Below, piece after piece: positions 28,640 through 38,905 of a stretch of DNA of 64,000 nucleotides (positions are counted from its first letter, which is position 1; every line of letters begins with the position of its first letter). The translations under genes were made by a program, and so were the position numbers. Location of the stretch: positions 1 to 64,000 of the forward strand of contig CAVUGU010000022.1 of the NCBI GenBank assembly GCA_963741055.1. Direction: 5' to 3'. Below the pieces are notes generated by a model. It saw nothing but the letters and a program-made list of their open reading frames with translations, searched no databases and had not been told where the DNA came from. Origin of the DNA: Bog-756 sp963741055. GTDB taxonomy: Bacteria > Actinomycetota > Acidimicrobiia > Acidimicrobiales > RAAP-2.

Positions 28640-30227
28640 ATGACGGGCCGTCAGATTTCTGGTGCGTTCGAGACGGTCGTCGACCTCTTCCGAGCCGCTG
28701 CCACCGACAACCGCGACGTCGAGGCGTACGTCGAGCCGTCGAGCTCGGGGTCGGGCCGCCAGGCGCTGACCTTCGCCGAGTGGGATCGTGCCGCCGACGG
28801 GGTGGCCGCGCTCTTCACCGAGCGCGGCGTCGCCCGCGGCTCGGTGGTCTGTCTTCTCCTTCCGAGCTCGATCGACTACATGGTCTGCTACGCGGCCGCG
28901 CTCCGACTCGGTGCGATCACCTCGGGCATCAACCTGCGACTCGGCGCGGAGGAGCAGCGCTCGATACTGGCTCGGACTGCTCCGGCGGTCACCGTGGTGG
29001 AGAACGGCGCGCGCCGCCCGTCGGGCGCGGGGTCGGTGGTCACCCGTTCGGAGGTGGTCGCCGCACGCTCGAGGCCACCGCTCGGTCCGGCCGCCCGCCT
29101 CGACCCCTCCGATCCGGTCGCCGTGGTCTGGACGAGCGGCACCTCGGGCCTGCCGAAGGGTGCGGTCTTCGATCATCGCTCCCTGCGCGCGGTGGCCGAC
29201 GGCACCGACGCTCTCTCCGCGCCGGGTGACCGGCGGCTCTCGCCCCTGCCGTTCGCCCACGTCGGGTCGATGACCCGGATCTGGGACGAGCTGGCGAAAG
29301 GGATCACGACGGTGATCACGCCGACTCCCTGGAAGGCGGGGGTGGCGATCTCGGTGATGGACGACGAGCGGATCACCGTCGGCCAGGGGGTGCCGACCCA
29401 GTGGGCGCTCGTGCTCGCCCATCCCGACCTTGCCCGCGCCGACCTCTCCTCGCTCCGGGTCGCGGGAACCGGCGCGTCGCGGGTGCCTCCCGAGCTGGTG
29501 GCGGAGATGCGGGCCCGACTCGGCGTACCGGTGGTGGTCCGGTACACCTCGACCGAGGCCTCGCTCGGAACGGGCACGTCGCCCGGCGACCCCGACCAGG
29601 CGGTCGCCACCACGGTCGGCCGCCCGGTACCCGGGGTCTGCCTCGAGATCGTCGACGACACCGGTGCGCCGGTCGTCGTCGGCGAGGTGGGACGGGTCCG
29701 GCTCCGCTCCCCTGCGGCAGATGGTGGGCTACTGGGGAGGGCCGCCGAAGGGAGCGGGGGCAGCGGGCGTCGTCTTCGACGAGGCCGCGACCGCCGCGGT
29801 GCTCTCGCCCGACGGGTGGCTGACCACCGGCGACTTCGGCCGCCTCGACGAGGAGGGCCGGCTCCACCTGGCGGGCCGGGCGAACGAGCTCTACATCCGC
29901 GGCGGCTACAACGTCTACCCCGCCGAGGTCGAGTCGGTGCTCACCGCCCATCGACGGGTCGAGCAGGCTGCGGTGGTCGGCGTCCCGGATCCGGTGCTCG
30001 GCGAGATCGGAGTGGCCTACGTCGTGGTGAACGACGGCGTCCCGCTCGACTCCGAGGAGCTGCTCGGCGAGTTGCGCGAGCTCTGCCACAGCACGCTCGC
30101 CGACTACAAGGCACCCGACCGGGTGATCGTCGAGCCGGAGCTCCCGCTCACCTCGATGATGAAGGTGGACAAGGCGGCCCTCGCCGAACGGGTGGGCCAC
30201 GTGACGAACGGAGTGCGCGCATCATGA
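28640..30227 (+). CDS. Acyl-CoA ligase (AMP-binding), one frame break
   Basis: ANL-family ligase, about 529 residues. The P-loop is WTSGTSGLPKGAVFD, followed by YTSTEAS in place of the usual YG.TE, then GWLTTGDFGRLDEEG, GRANELYIRGGYNVYPAEVE and the catalytic Lys near SMMKVDK. The frame changes near 29712 in a CCCC run (RSP to RQMVGYW); start to stop is 3n+1. Its stop overlaps the next start (ATGA). It opens a coupled series of ligase, dimeric-barrel protein, ligase and SDR. The carboxylic acid substrate is unknown. Confidence 0.85.
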
Positions 30228-31072
30228 GCGGAGGATCCACGCCGGCATCGGGGGGAACCTCGGACGATCCGATCCGGATCGGGACCTTGCTGTACACGTT
30301 GGTCGAACCCCACCGCGGTCATCAGGTCGCCTACAACCGCTGGTACGAGCGTGACCACTTCTACGCGGGCTGCATGATCGGCGCGTACAACTTCGCCGGC
30401 GGGCGGTTCGTCTCGACGGCACCCCTGAAGGAGTTGCGTTACCCGACCGCCGGAGGGCAGATCGAGCCCCTGGTGCCCGACCCCCAGATCGGCAGCTACC
30501 TCGCGCTCTACTACGTCCTCGCCGGCCACCACGACGAATGGAGCCGCTGGGCGGTCGACCAGGTGAACCTGCTCCACGCCTCGGGTCGCATGTTCACCGA
30601 ACGCGACCACATCCACACCTGCCTCTACCGCTTCGAGTGGGAGTACCGGCGCGACCCGGACGGCGTCCCCGGTGAGCTCACCCTCGACCATCGCTTCCCG
30701 GGCCTCGTCTCGGTCTTCGTCGATCCGGCCGAGGGTGTGTCGGTGGAGGAGCTCGGCAAGTGGTACCGCGAAGAGCACCTGCCCGCCTTGGCGCCGGGCT
30801 CGCCGCTGGCCTCGGTGCTCGCCTTCTCCCCGTTGCCGCTGCTCGGCGACGCACCGAGCGACGTGCCACGTGCAGGGTCGGTCGAGCGCCTCCTCCTGTT
30901 GTGTTTCCTCGACGAGGAGCCGACCGCGAGCTTCGACTCGATCTTCGCCAAGGAGGGCGAGGCGGTGTCCGCGGCCGGCAAGGGGCAGGTGGTGTGGGTC
31001 TCTCCCTTCGTCGCGACCGACGTCGGCACCGATCGCTACACCGATCAGCTCTGGTCGGAAGGTGCCTCGTGA
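30224..31072 (+). CDS. Tandem dimeric alpha/beta-barrel (EthD-like) protein
   Basis: 282-residue soluble protein without a named function. Two similar halves are visible: residues 35-60 contain YNRWYERDHFYAG, and residues 180-200 contain LGKWYREEHLPAL, both of the NxWY...H form found in EthD and related ferredoxin-like dimeric barrel proteins. Fusing two such units would make an internal pseudo-dimer. Four-base overlaps couple it to CoA ligases on both sides, which suggests a role in binding or turning over an intermediate of the same pathway. Intact; no signal peptide. Confidence 0.65.
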   Translation: MSGGSTPASGGTSDDPIRIGTLLYTLVEPHRGHQVAYNRWYERDHFYAGCMIGAYNFAGGRFVSTAPLKELRYPTAGGQIEPLVPDPQIGSYLALYYVLAGHHDEWSRWAVDQVNLLHASGRMFTERDHIHTCLYRFEWEYRRDPDGVPGELTLDHRFPGLVSVFVDPAEGVSVEELGKWYREEHLPALAPGSPLASVLAFSPLPLLGDAPSDVPRAGSVERLLLLCFLDEEPTASFDSIFAKEGEAVSAAGKGQVVWVSPFVATDVGTDRYTDQLWSEGAS

Positions 31073-32683
31073 CCGACTTCGTCGACGATCTGTCGCAGCG
31101 GGTCGACGCTCGGGGCTGGATCGGCGCGCCGAGCTTCTGGGAGCTCGTCGAGCGCCGCGCCGCGGCCACACCCGACGCGGTGCTCGCCCACGAGGACACC
31201 GGCGCCGAGCTCACCTTCGCCGGCTACCGCGACGCGTGTCTCCGCGCCGCGGCCGGTCTCCACGCCGAGCACGGGGTCGGTCGAGACACCGCGGTGAGCT
31301 GGGAGCTCCCGACCTGGAACGAGTCGCTGGTCCTGGTCGGTGCCCTCGCACGACTCGGTGCGCGCCAGAACCCGATCATCCCCATCTACCGCGGGCGCGA
31401 GGTCGGCTTCATCACCGAGCAGAGCGGGGCGTCCCTGCTCGTCGTGCCCACCTCCTTTCGGGGCTTCGACTTCGCGGCGATGGCCGAGGAGATCGCGGCG
31501 GCCCGGCCGGGGATGCAGGTGCTGATCGCCGAGCGTGCACTGCCCGACGCCGACCCCGGTGGCCTCCCCGATCCCGACCCCTTGCCCGCGACGTCGTCGG
31601 ACGCGCCGATCCGGTGGCTCTTCTACACCTCGGGTACCACCGCGGATCCGAAGGGCGCGCCGCACAGCGATCTCACGGTCATGGCGCCCGCACTGGCCAT
31701 GTCCGAGTGTCTCGACATCCGCGCCGACGACGTGTCGGCGCTCGTCTTCCCCTTCACCCACATCGGTGGCATCGGGTGGCTGCTCGCCGCTTTGATGACC
31801 GGCTGTCGGCTGCTCACCACCGAGACCTTCGACCCGGTGGCGACGCCTTCTTTCCTCGCGGAGAACCGGGTCACTCTCGCCGGGTCGGGCACCCCGTTCC
31901 ACCGCGCCTACCTCGAGGCGCAGCGGGCGGCCGGCGACGAGCCGATCTTCCCCGGGGTGCACTCGTTCCCCGGAGGCGGCGCGCCGAAGCCCCCGCAGCT
32001 CCACTACGACCTGAAGCGCGAGGTGGGCGGCCTCGGGATCGTCTCGGGATACGGCCTGACCGAGGCTCCGATCGTGGTGATGGCCTCGACCACCGACCCC
32101 GACGAGAAGCTCGCCGACACCGAGGGACGCCCGACCCCGGGAGTCGATCTCCTGGTCGTCCGGTTGGACGGGAGCCGAGCCGAGCCCGGGGAGGAGGGAG
32201 AGATCCGGGTGAAAGGACCACAGGTGATCCGCGGGTACCTCGACCCCGCACTCGACGCAGACGCCTTCGACGGCGACGGCTATTTCCGGACCGGCGACCT
32301 CGGGATCGTCGACGAGGCGGGGTACGTGACCATCACCGGCAGGTTGAAGGACGTGATCATCCGCCACGGCGAGAACATCTCGGCGAAGGAGGTCGAGGAC
32401 CTCCTCTACACCCATCCGGCGATCGCCGACGTGGCGGTGATCGGGCTGCCCGACCCGAAGACGGGCGAGCGGGCCTGTGCCGTCGTCGCGGTGAAGGACG
32501 GCGAGGAGTTCGACTTCGACGGCGATGGTGGCCTTCCTTCGCCAGAAGGAGTTGCGCACCCAGGCGATCCCCGAACAGCTCGAGTTGGTGGACACGGTCC
32601 CGCGCAATCCGGCGGGCAAGATCCTGAAGACCGCCCTGCGCGAGCGCTTCGCGACCGCCGCGACCTCGGGGGGACACTCGTGA
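31069..32683 (+). CDS. Acyl-CoA ligase (cyclohexanecarboxylate/long-chain type), one frame break
   Basis: ANL-family ligase, about 538 residues. The P-loop is FYTSGTTADPKGAPHSD, followed by FPFTHIGGIGWLLAALMTG, YGLTEAPIV, DGYFRTGDLGIVDEAGYVTITGRLKDVIIRHGENISAKEVED split over A8, and RNPAGKILKTAL with the catalytic Lys. The HGENISAKEVE form is typical of cyclohexanecarboxylate-CoA ligase-like enzymes rather than the GGENIYP type. The frame changes near 32525 (FDGDG to MVAFLRQKEL). GTG 31069 and stop 32683 overlap neighbours by four bases each. Confidence 0.85.
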
Positions 32684-33523
32684 GCCCCATCCGCCGGGTC
32701 ACCCTCGGACAGGGAAGTGCGGAGGCCGAGGAAGCCGACGCCGCCATCCGTTCGTTCACCGGCCGCCGGTTCACCGGCAAGACCGCGGTGGTGACCGGCG
32801 CGGGATCGGGCATCGGTCGCGCGGTCGCCGACCGCCTGGTGGCCGAAGGCGGAGTGGTCGCGGCACTCGACGTCTCGCACGATGCGGTCTCCACCGCGGT
32901 GGAGGCGATCAACTCGACAGAAGGTGAAGGACGAGGCCGGGCGGCCGCCTTCGAGTGCGACGTGACGTCGGAGTCGTCGGTGGGCGCGGCCTTCGCCGCG
33001 TTGATCGAGGAGCTCGGAGCACCGACGGTGGTGTGCAACGTGGCCGGCGTCGGCGGCTTCTACCACACCGCCGAGATGACCCTCGAGCAGTGGCACCGCA
33101 TCCTCTCGGTCAACCTCACCGGGCCCTTCCTGGTCTGTCGCGCCGCGCTTACCCCACCTGCTGGAGCACGGAGGCTCGATCGTCAACGTCGCGTCCAACA
33201 CCGCGTTGATGGGGCAGTCGTACTCGGCCGCGTACTGCGCCTCGAAGGCCGGTCTGCTGGGCTTCTCGAAGGCACTGGCCGCCGAGTACCTGACCCGGGG
33301 GATCCGGGTCAACGTGGTCGCGCCCGGCGGGGTGGACACCCCGTTGATCGGAGCGTTCGCACTGCCCGAGGGCGCGGACGTGAAAGAGCTCGAGAAGATG
33401 ATGACGCCGCTCGGGTTCTCGACGCCGGCCGAGATCGCCGCATCGATCGCCTTCGTCGCGTCCGACGAGTCGTCCTACACCACCGGCGCGGTCCTCTCGG
33501 TCGACGGGGGGCTCACCATCTGA
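32680..33523 (+). CDS. SDR-family oxidoreductase, one frame break
   Basis: Short-chain dehydrogenase, about 281 residues. The cofactor motif is VVTGAGSGIGRAVADRL, then CNVAGVGG, Ser in NVASNTALMG and the catalytic YCASKAG. The C-terminal GAVLSVDGGLTI is typical of FabG-like SDRs. The frame breaks near 33150 in GCGCTTACCCC; with one base removed it reads RAALPHLLEHGGSIVNVASN. Start to stop is 3n+1. GTG 32680 overlaps the ligase stop. It probably oxidises a hydroxyacyl-CoA or alcohol made by this operon. Confidence 0.85.
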
Positions 33524-33574
33524 GCAGTCGTGCCAAGATGGACGTGAGCGATTCCTTCGACGGGAGATCAGCAC

Positions 33575-34781
33575 ATGTCGCATCCGCTTCCGGTTGAGCA
33601 CTGGGAAACCGACTTCGACGTGCTCAGTCCCGAGTACGTGGCCGACCCGTTCACCATCTGGGACCAGCTGCGGGCGACCTGCCCGATCGCCCACACCGGA
33701 CGGAGGGGCAGCACCTGGTTGCCGACCCGCTACGAGGACGTCGTCGCCCTCGCCCACGACATCGAGCATTTCAGCTCGCAGAAGATCTCGGTCATCCCGG
33801 TCGCAGACGCCGAGCTGCCCACCCAGCCGGTCCTCCTCTACGGCCTCCCTCCCATCTCCGCGGATCCGCCGCTGCACACCTGGACCCGACGACTCCTGCT
33901 GCCGTGGTTCTCGCACCGTCGGGTCGACTCCTACGAACCGATGACGAGGGAGCTCTGCGCCGGATTGGTGGAGGGGTTCGTCGCGGACGGGAAGGCTGAC
34001 GCGGCAGGTGAGTACGCGCAGCAGATTCCGGTGCGGGTGATCGCGAACATCCTCGGGGTGCCCACCTCGCTCTCGGACACCTTCACCGGATGGGTCCGCG
34101 ACGTCCTCGAGTTCGCCGACGTGCCCGAGCGGCGACATCGGGGCGCCGAAGGACTGTTGCACTTCTTCATCGAGGAGGTCACACGCCGCAAGTCCGACCC
34201 GGGAGACGACCTCTTGAGCGAGCTCCTCCACAGCGAGTTCGACGGCAAGCCGATCGACGAGAGCATCGTGCTCGGGATCGCGGCACTCGTGCTCATCGCC
34301 GGAGTCGACACCACCTGGAGCGCAATCGGTTCCTCTCTCTGGCATCTCGCGACCTCGCCCGCGTGACCGCCAGCGCCTGACCTCCGAACCCGAGCTGATG
34401 CCACTCGCCGTCGAGGAACTGTTGCGGGCCTACTCGCCGGTCACCATGGCTCGCGAGGTCGCCACCGACATCGTGTTCGAGGGGTGCCCGATGAAGGCGG
34501 GGGAGAAGGTGCTGATGAACTTCCCGGCCGCCAATCGCGACCCGGAGGTGTTCCCCGACGCCGACAAGGTGCTCCTCGACCGCGAGCTCAACCGGCACGT
34601 CGCCTTCGGGTCGGGCATCCACCGGTGCGCCGGCTCCAATCTGGCCCGGATGGAGCTGCGGGTGGCGCTCGAGGAGTGGCTGGCGAGGATCCCCGAGTTC
34701 TCGTTGGCGCAAGGGGCAGAGGTCACCTGGGCCGGCGGCCAGGTGCGCGGTCCGAGACAGCTTCCGGTGGTGTTCGGATGA
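33575..34781 (+). CDS. Cytochrome P450, one frame break
   Basis: Bacterial class I P450, about 402 residues. The I-helix oxygen-activation motif is LIAGVDTTWSA, the ExxR motif is in VEELLRA, and the haem-binding loop is FGSGIHRCAGSNLARMEL with the axial Cys. The frame breaks near 34365: removing one T gives the natural LATSPADRQRLTSEPEL, and start to stop is 3n+1. The family cannot be named safely. It overlaps the ferredoxin start (ATGA), so the pair is a unit; the reductase may be the gene at 8.3 kb. Substrates of steroid or terpenoid type are plausible from context. Confidence 0.9.
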
Positions 34782-34975
34782 GGATCCGTGTCGATCCCGA
34801 CAAGTGCCAGGGGCACGCCCGCTGCTACGGACTCGCACCCGAGCTGTTCGAGGTCGACGACTACGGGCTCTCGTCGGTCGTGGGGGACGGGACGGTCCCG
34901 CCCGAGCTCGAGGACAAGGCGCGTCTCGCGATCGCCAACTGTCCCGAGTACGCCATCGAAGAGCTTCCCGACTGA
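34778..34975 (+). CDS. 3Fe-4S type ferredoxin, P450 partner
   Basis: 65-residue ferredoxin. Cluster ligands are in CQGHARC, where the second Cys of a 4Fe-4S motif is replaced by His, and in NCPEYAIEE. This CxxHxxC...CP pattern is common in actinobacterial ferredoxins encoded next to P450s and usually means a 3Fe-4S or His-ligated cluster. ATG 34778 lies in the P450 stop. It probably carries electrons from an FAD ferredoxin reductase to the P450. Confidence 0.92.
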   Translation: MRIRVDPDKCQGHARCYGLAPELFEVDDYGLSSVVGDGTVPPELEDKARLAIANCPEYAIEELPD

Positions 34976-35014
34976 TCACGTGCCGCCGGTGCGACTCGCT
35001 CGCCGCGGTTGAAC

Positions 35015-35998
35015 ATGTTCGGTCCCGATACGACGTTCGCGGGTGTGCCCCGCGTGGATCTCGACGATCCGGCGAGCCTCGCCGGTGCCCGCGCCGTCAT
35101 CGTGGGTGCCCCCTTCGACGGGGGCACCGTCTACCGACCCGGGTGCCGCTTCGGCCCACTCGCCATCCGGCGCACCGACTACCTGCCCCACGACGGCAAG
35201 CGACCTCACCTCGCGCTCGGCGTCGACCCGCTGGTCGAGCTTGGCGTGTGCGACGTGGGCGACGTGCAGATGCCTCCCGGCGACATCGAGCTCTCGATCT
35301 CCCGGCTCGAGGACGCGGTGGCGAGGATTGCGGCGACCGGGGCGATCCCCATCGTGCTCGGAGGCGATCACACCATCGCGTTGCCCGACGTGACCGCGGT
35401 TGCCCGCCACGTCGGGTGGGGAAAGGTGTCGGTCGTCCATTTCGACGCGCACGCGGACACCGGGGATACCCAGTTCGGCTCGTTGCTCGGACACGGCACG
35501 CCGATGCGCCGGCTCATCGAGTCCGGAGCGGTACGCGGGGACCGATTCCTCCAGATCGGGCTGCGGGGTTACTGGCCGGGTCCCCCGGTGCTCGAGTGGA
35601 TGGCCGACCAGGGGATGCGCAGCTACGAGATGACCGAGGTGGTCGACCGCGGCCTCGACGTCTGTTTGAGCGAGGCGTTCGAGATCGCGACCGACGAGTG
35701 CGACGCGGTCTTCATGTCGGTCGACGTGGACGTCGTCGACCCCGGCGCGGCACCTGCCACCGGGACGCCCGAGCCGGGTGGTCTGAGTGCGCGTGAGCTG
35801 CTCGACGCGGTTCGCCGGGTGGCGATGGAGCTGCCGCTCGCCGGGGTGGACATCGTCGAGATCTCACCGCCCTTCGACCACGCCGACGTCACCGCCTTCC
35901 TCGGCAACCGGATCGCGCTCGAGGCGTTGTCGGGGATCGCGTGGCGCCTCGCAGGTGGTGGGCGGCGACCGGAGGATCCACTGCTCGACCGCTTCTAG
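35015..35998 (+). CDS. Agmatinase/arginase-family ureohydrolase
   Basis: 327-residue binuclear manganese hydrolase of the ureohydrolase family, which removes urea from guanidino compounds. The metal motifs are all present: GGDHTIALP, HFDAHADTGD and SVDVDVVDPGAAPATGTPEPGG. GAPFDGGTVYRPGCRFGPLAIR near residue 30 is also typical. Agmatinase, guanidinobutyrase and related activities cannot be told apart here. A TTG at 35009 is an alternative start. It follows the ferredoxin by 39 bases but has no obvious pathway link with it. Confidence 0.88.
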   Translation: MFGPDTTFAGVPRVDLDDPASLAGARAVIVGAPFDGGTVYRPGCRFGPLAIRRTDYLPHDGKRPHLALGVDPLVELGVCDVGDVQMPPGDIELSISRLEDAVARIAATGAIPIVLGGDHTIALPDVTAVARHVGWGKVSVVHFDAHADTGDTQFGSLLGHGTPMRRLIESGAVRGDRFLQIGLRGYWPGPPVLEWMADQGMRSYEMTEVVDRGLDVCLSEAFEIATDECDAVFMSVDVDVVDPGAAPATGTPEPGGLSARELLDAVRRVAMELPLAGVDIVEISPPFDHADVTAFLGNRIALEALSGIAWRLAGGGRRPEDPLLDRF

Positions 35999-36094
35999 AG
36001 GGCTCGGCGTGCACAGGCTCGGCCCACACAAGCTCCGGACGAACAAGCTTCTGGTCGCCGGGGGCTCGGCCTCCAGAGGGTCGTTTCGCGGGGC

Positions 36095-36123
36095 GTGATG
36101 TATATGAGCGGGCTCAAGTGGTG
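36095..36123 (+). repeat. Left terminal inverted repeat of the IS30 element
   Basis: Begins GTGATGTATATGAG and ends GCTCAAGTGGTG. It matches the complement of 37280-37308 with about five mismatches. It overlaps the transposase stop at 36114-36116. Confidence 0.8.
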
Positions 36124-37249
36124 GACGCGACAAGTTGGGCAAACCTCTCGGCCGGAGTATCCCACCCGAGGGTCTTGCGGGGCCGTCCGTTGAGTAGGGC
36201 AGCGAACTCGTCGAGCTCATCCTGGCTGTAGCGGGAGAGGTCGGTGCCCTTCGGGAGGAACCAGCGGACGAGGCCGTTCCACTGCTCGTTGCTGCCCCGC
36301 TGCCACGGGCTTCTCGGGTCGCAGAAGTAGACCGGGATCCCCGTCGCCACGGTGAAGGCGGCGTGCTCGGCGAGCTCGCCGCCCTGGTCCCAGGTGAGCG
36401 AGCGGGTCAGCTCGGCCGGAAGGCGCACGACGTGCTCTTCGATGCGCGAGGCGACGTGCTCGGCGCTTTGGTCGTCGAGCTTCAAGAGCATGCCAAAGCG
36501 GGTCGAGCGCTCGACCAGAGTGGCGACCGCCGACCGGTTCCTCGATCCTTTGATGAGGTCGCCCTCCCAGTGTCCGGGCACCGCCCGGTCGGCGGCCTCG
36601 GCCGGCCGCTCGGAGATGTGGACCATGCCGACGATCTTCGGACCTCGCTGGGCCCGGCCCTGGGGTCGGCGCCGGATCCGCCCGCTGCGCAAGCAGGCGA
36701 TCAGCTCCGAGCGCAGCCCGCCCTTGGCCTGGACGTAGATGGCCCGGTAGATGGCCTCGTGGGACACCCACCACTCTGGCTCGTTCGGATGGTCCCGGCG
36801 CAGCCGACGAGCGATCGCCTCGGGCGACCACGTCTTCGTCCGCAACAATCGCTGGACCTCGTCCCAGAGCTCGGCGCGACTCGCGGTCCAGGGCTGCTTC
36901 GGTCGCCGGGCCGTCTCGAGCGCACGGTCCGAGGCGGCAAAGGCCCGGTATTGCGCTCTGCCCCCGTTGCGCTTGATCTCCCGGCCGATCGTCCCCCGGT
37001 GGCGTCGCAGGCGCCGAGCGATCTCGGTGTCGCGCTCGGCCCGGTCGATCCCAAGGCGGATCTCTTCGCGCTCTTCCAGCGTGAGGGCGTCTTCGCGTAA
37101 TCGTCGATGCACACGGCAGGGTCCTCGCGCAACCGCCGCATCAGGGTGGATGCCGCCACCCCCACCAGGGCCCCCGCCTCCTCCAGGCTGGCACCCTCGG
37201 CGATCGCTCGGTAGGCCGGGTACAGGCGTGCGTCCGGGAACCTCGCCAT
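36114..37249 (-). CDS. IS30-family transposase, one frame break
   Basis: DDE transposase, about 378 residues. The N-terminus MARFPDARLYPAYRAIAEG (ATG 37249) holds a helix-turn-helix. A second HTH is EIARRLRRHRGTIGREIKRNG. The catalytic core has the DDE residues in GHWEGDLIKG, LTWDQGGELAEH and SPWQRGSNEQWNGLVRWFLPKGTD. The frame changes near 37100 in an ACGCCCTCACG stretch; adding one base gives the natural KTPLTLEEREEIR. The transposase is probably intact in the organism. Confidence 0.88.
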
Positions 37250-37279
37250 TCGACACCTCGATCATCTCGGTGTCGCGCT

Positions 37280-37308
37280 CACCCCTTGAGGCCGTCTATG
37301 TACATCAC
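37280..37308 (-). repeat. Right terminal inverted repeat of the IS30 element
   Basis: On the minus strand it begins GTGATGTACATAGACGG and ends CTCAAGGGGTG, the partner of 36095-36123. It lies 31 bases upstream of the transposase start and may contain part of its promoter. Confidence 0.8.
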
Positions 37309-37427
37309 CTGATGTCACCAACCCGATGAGAGGTATGCCCGAGGAGAGGATCCGGGACCGATCCGTCGGCGTGCCATGACCGTCGGCACGCCACCCAAAG
37401 CGCGAAAAGGCCAGCTCGCGACCGATT

Positions 37428-37446
37428 ATCCCGAATTATTCGGGAT
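37428..37446. promoter_or_regulatory. AT-rich palindrome downstream of the thiolase
   Basis: Perfect 8-3-8 inverted repeat ATCCCGAA, TTA, TTCGGGAT, nested between ATTATC and GGATAAT. It lies 79 bases past the thiolase stop, in the 216-bp gap before the IS element. It could act as a transcription terminator hairpin, though no T run follows, or be an operator of a gene displaced by the IS element. Nothing else is seen in this gap. Confidence 0.35.
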
Positions 37447-37524
37447 CGCGGATAATTCGAAATAGCCGGGCTCTGAGCCACCAGCCGCGACCGGTGGACT
37501 CCTCGCTCGGGAGCCGGAGCAGCG

Positions 37525-38733
37525 CTAGTTGAGGCGCTCCACGATCATGGCCATGCCCTGACCCCCGCCGACGCACATGCTCTCGAGCCCGATCGTGTTG
37601 CCGGTGTCCTCGAGAGCGTTGAGCAGTGTGGTCATGATCCGGGCCCCGGTTTGGCCGAAGGGATGCCCGAGGGCGATGGCGCCGCCGCGGACGTTGAGCT
37701 TGTCCCAGCCGATGCCGAGCTCCCTCGCGCAGGGGATCACCTGCGCGGCAAAAGCCTCGTTGATCTCCACCAGGTCGATGTCGTCGATGGTCATCCCGGC
37801 CCGCCGGAGCGTCTGGCGCACGGCCTCGACCGGGCCGAGTCCCATGATCTCGGGGTTGAGTCCCGAAACTCCGCTCGCGATGATCCGGGCGAGCGGCTTG
37901 AGGCCGAGCTCGCGGGCCCGGGTGTCGCTCATGACCACGACCGCGGCCGCGCCGTCGTTCAGCGGACAGGCGTTGCCGGCGGTGATCGTGCCGCCCTCCC
38001 GGAAGACCGGCTTCAGCTCGGCGAGACCCTCGAGGGTGGTACCCGGTCGTGGACCGTCGTCCTTGGTGACGACCTTGCCGTCCGGGGTGGTCACCGGGAT
38101 GATCTCCCGCTCGAAGAACCCCGATTCCTGCGAGGCCACCGCGCGGATCTGCGACTGGAGGGCGAACTCGTCTTGTTCCTCGCGGGTGACCTTCTTGAGC
38201 TCGGCCACGTTCTCGGCGGTCTGTCCCATCGCGATGTAGACGTCGGGGAGGACTCCCTCGAGCGGCGTCCAGGGCGCGCCCGCCTTCGGCGTGCGCTCGG
38301 CGGTCCGGCTCTCGGCCGTGGCGAACGCCTCGTTGTGCGGGCCGACATCGGCGGCACCGAACCCGTAACGGCTGACCGCTTCGACTCCGGCGGCGACGAA
38401 GACGTCGCCCTCACCGGCACGGATCGCGTGGGCGGCCATCCGGATGGTTTGGAGCGAGGAGGAGCAGTAGCGGTTGACCGTTACTCCCGGCACGTCCGGC
38501 AGCCCGGCGAGGAGCGCGGCGACCCGGCCGACGTTGTAGCCGGCCTCACCGGCCGGCTGCCCGTTGCCGAGCAGGACGTCCTCGACCGTGTTGGGGTCGA
38601 GCACCGGCAGCTTGGCGAGGACCTCCTTGACCACCAGCGCGGCGAGATCATCGGGTCGGCAATCGACGAGGGAACCTTTCCGGGCACGCCCGATCGGGGT
38701 GCGCCCGGTGGCGACGATGACGGCTTCGGGCAT
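37525..38733 (-). CDS. Thiolase (acetyl-CoA C-acyltransferase)
   Basis: 402-residue thiolase of the degradative type. The nucleophile Cys is in NRYCSSSLQTI (about residue 90). The second half has EINEAFAAQ, GGAIALGHPFGQTGAR with the catalytic His, and CVGGGQGMA with the second Cys. Complete and intact. It is divergent from the FadE29/FadE28-like pair across a 234-bp region with a KstR-like palindrome, so thiolysis of the steroid side chain is likely, as FadA5 does in mycobacteria. However, the sequence is not specifically FadA5-like. Confidence 0.9.
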   Translation of the reverse strand: MPEAVIVATGRTPIGRARKGSLVDCRPDDLAALVVKEVLAKLPVLDPNTVEDVLLGNGQPAGEAGYNVGRVAALLAGLPDVPGVTVNRYCSSSLQTIRMAAHAIRAGEGDVFVAAGVEAVSRYGFGAADVGPHNEAFATAESRTAERTPKAGAPWTPLEGVLPDVYIAMGQTAENVAELKKVTREEQDEFALQSQIRAVASQESGFFEREIIPVTTPDGKVVTKDDGPRPGTTLEGLAELKPVFREGGTITAGNACPLNDGAAAVVVMSDTRARELGLKPLARIIASGVSGLNPEIMGLGPVEAVRQTLRRAGMTIDDIDLVEINEAFAAQVIPCARELGIGWDKLNVRGGAIALGHPFGQTGARIMTTLLNALEDTGNTIGLESMCVGGGQGMAMIVERLN

Positions 38734-38905
38734 GTGGGCTCCTCCGGTTCGGGCGGCTCCTCGAAGATGACGAGCGATCCTGGTTCCGAGCCGCGGATGC
38801 AGGTCGCTCGCGCAGGCTACTTGCTCGTCCCCGGTATCCGGCCAGCCCGCCGGCCCTGGCGGCCGCGCTCGACACCAGGGCCCGGGTTCGGGCCGGAACC
38901 CCTGA

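Larger units (their letters stand above)
36095..37308. mobile_element. IS30-family insertion sequence
   Basis: 1214-bp element bounded by imperfect 29-bp inverted repeats that agree at about 24 positions, carrying one transposase on the minus strand. The left repeat includes the last codons of the transposase. I see no clear target duplication: the flanking bases are GGC on the left and CTG on the right. It lies between the arginase-family gene and the thiolase and interrupts neither. Confidence 0.85.

Noticed and set aside
36092..37311. Target-site duplication of the IS30 element
   Set aside because: The three bases on each side (GGC and CTG) do not match.
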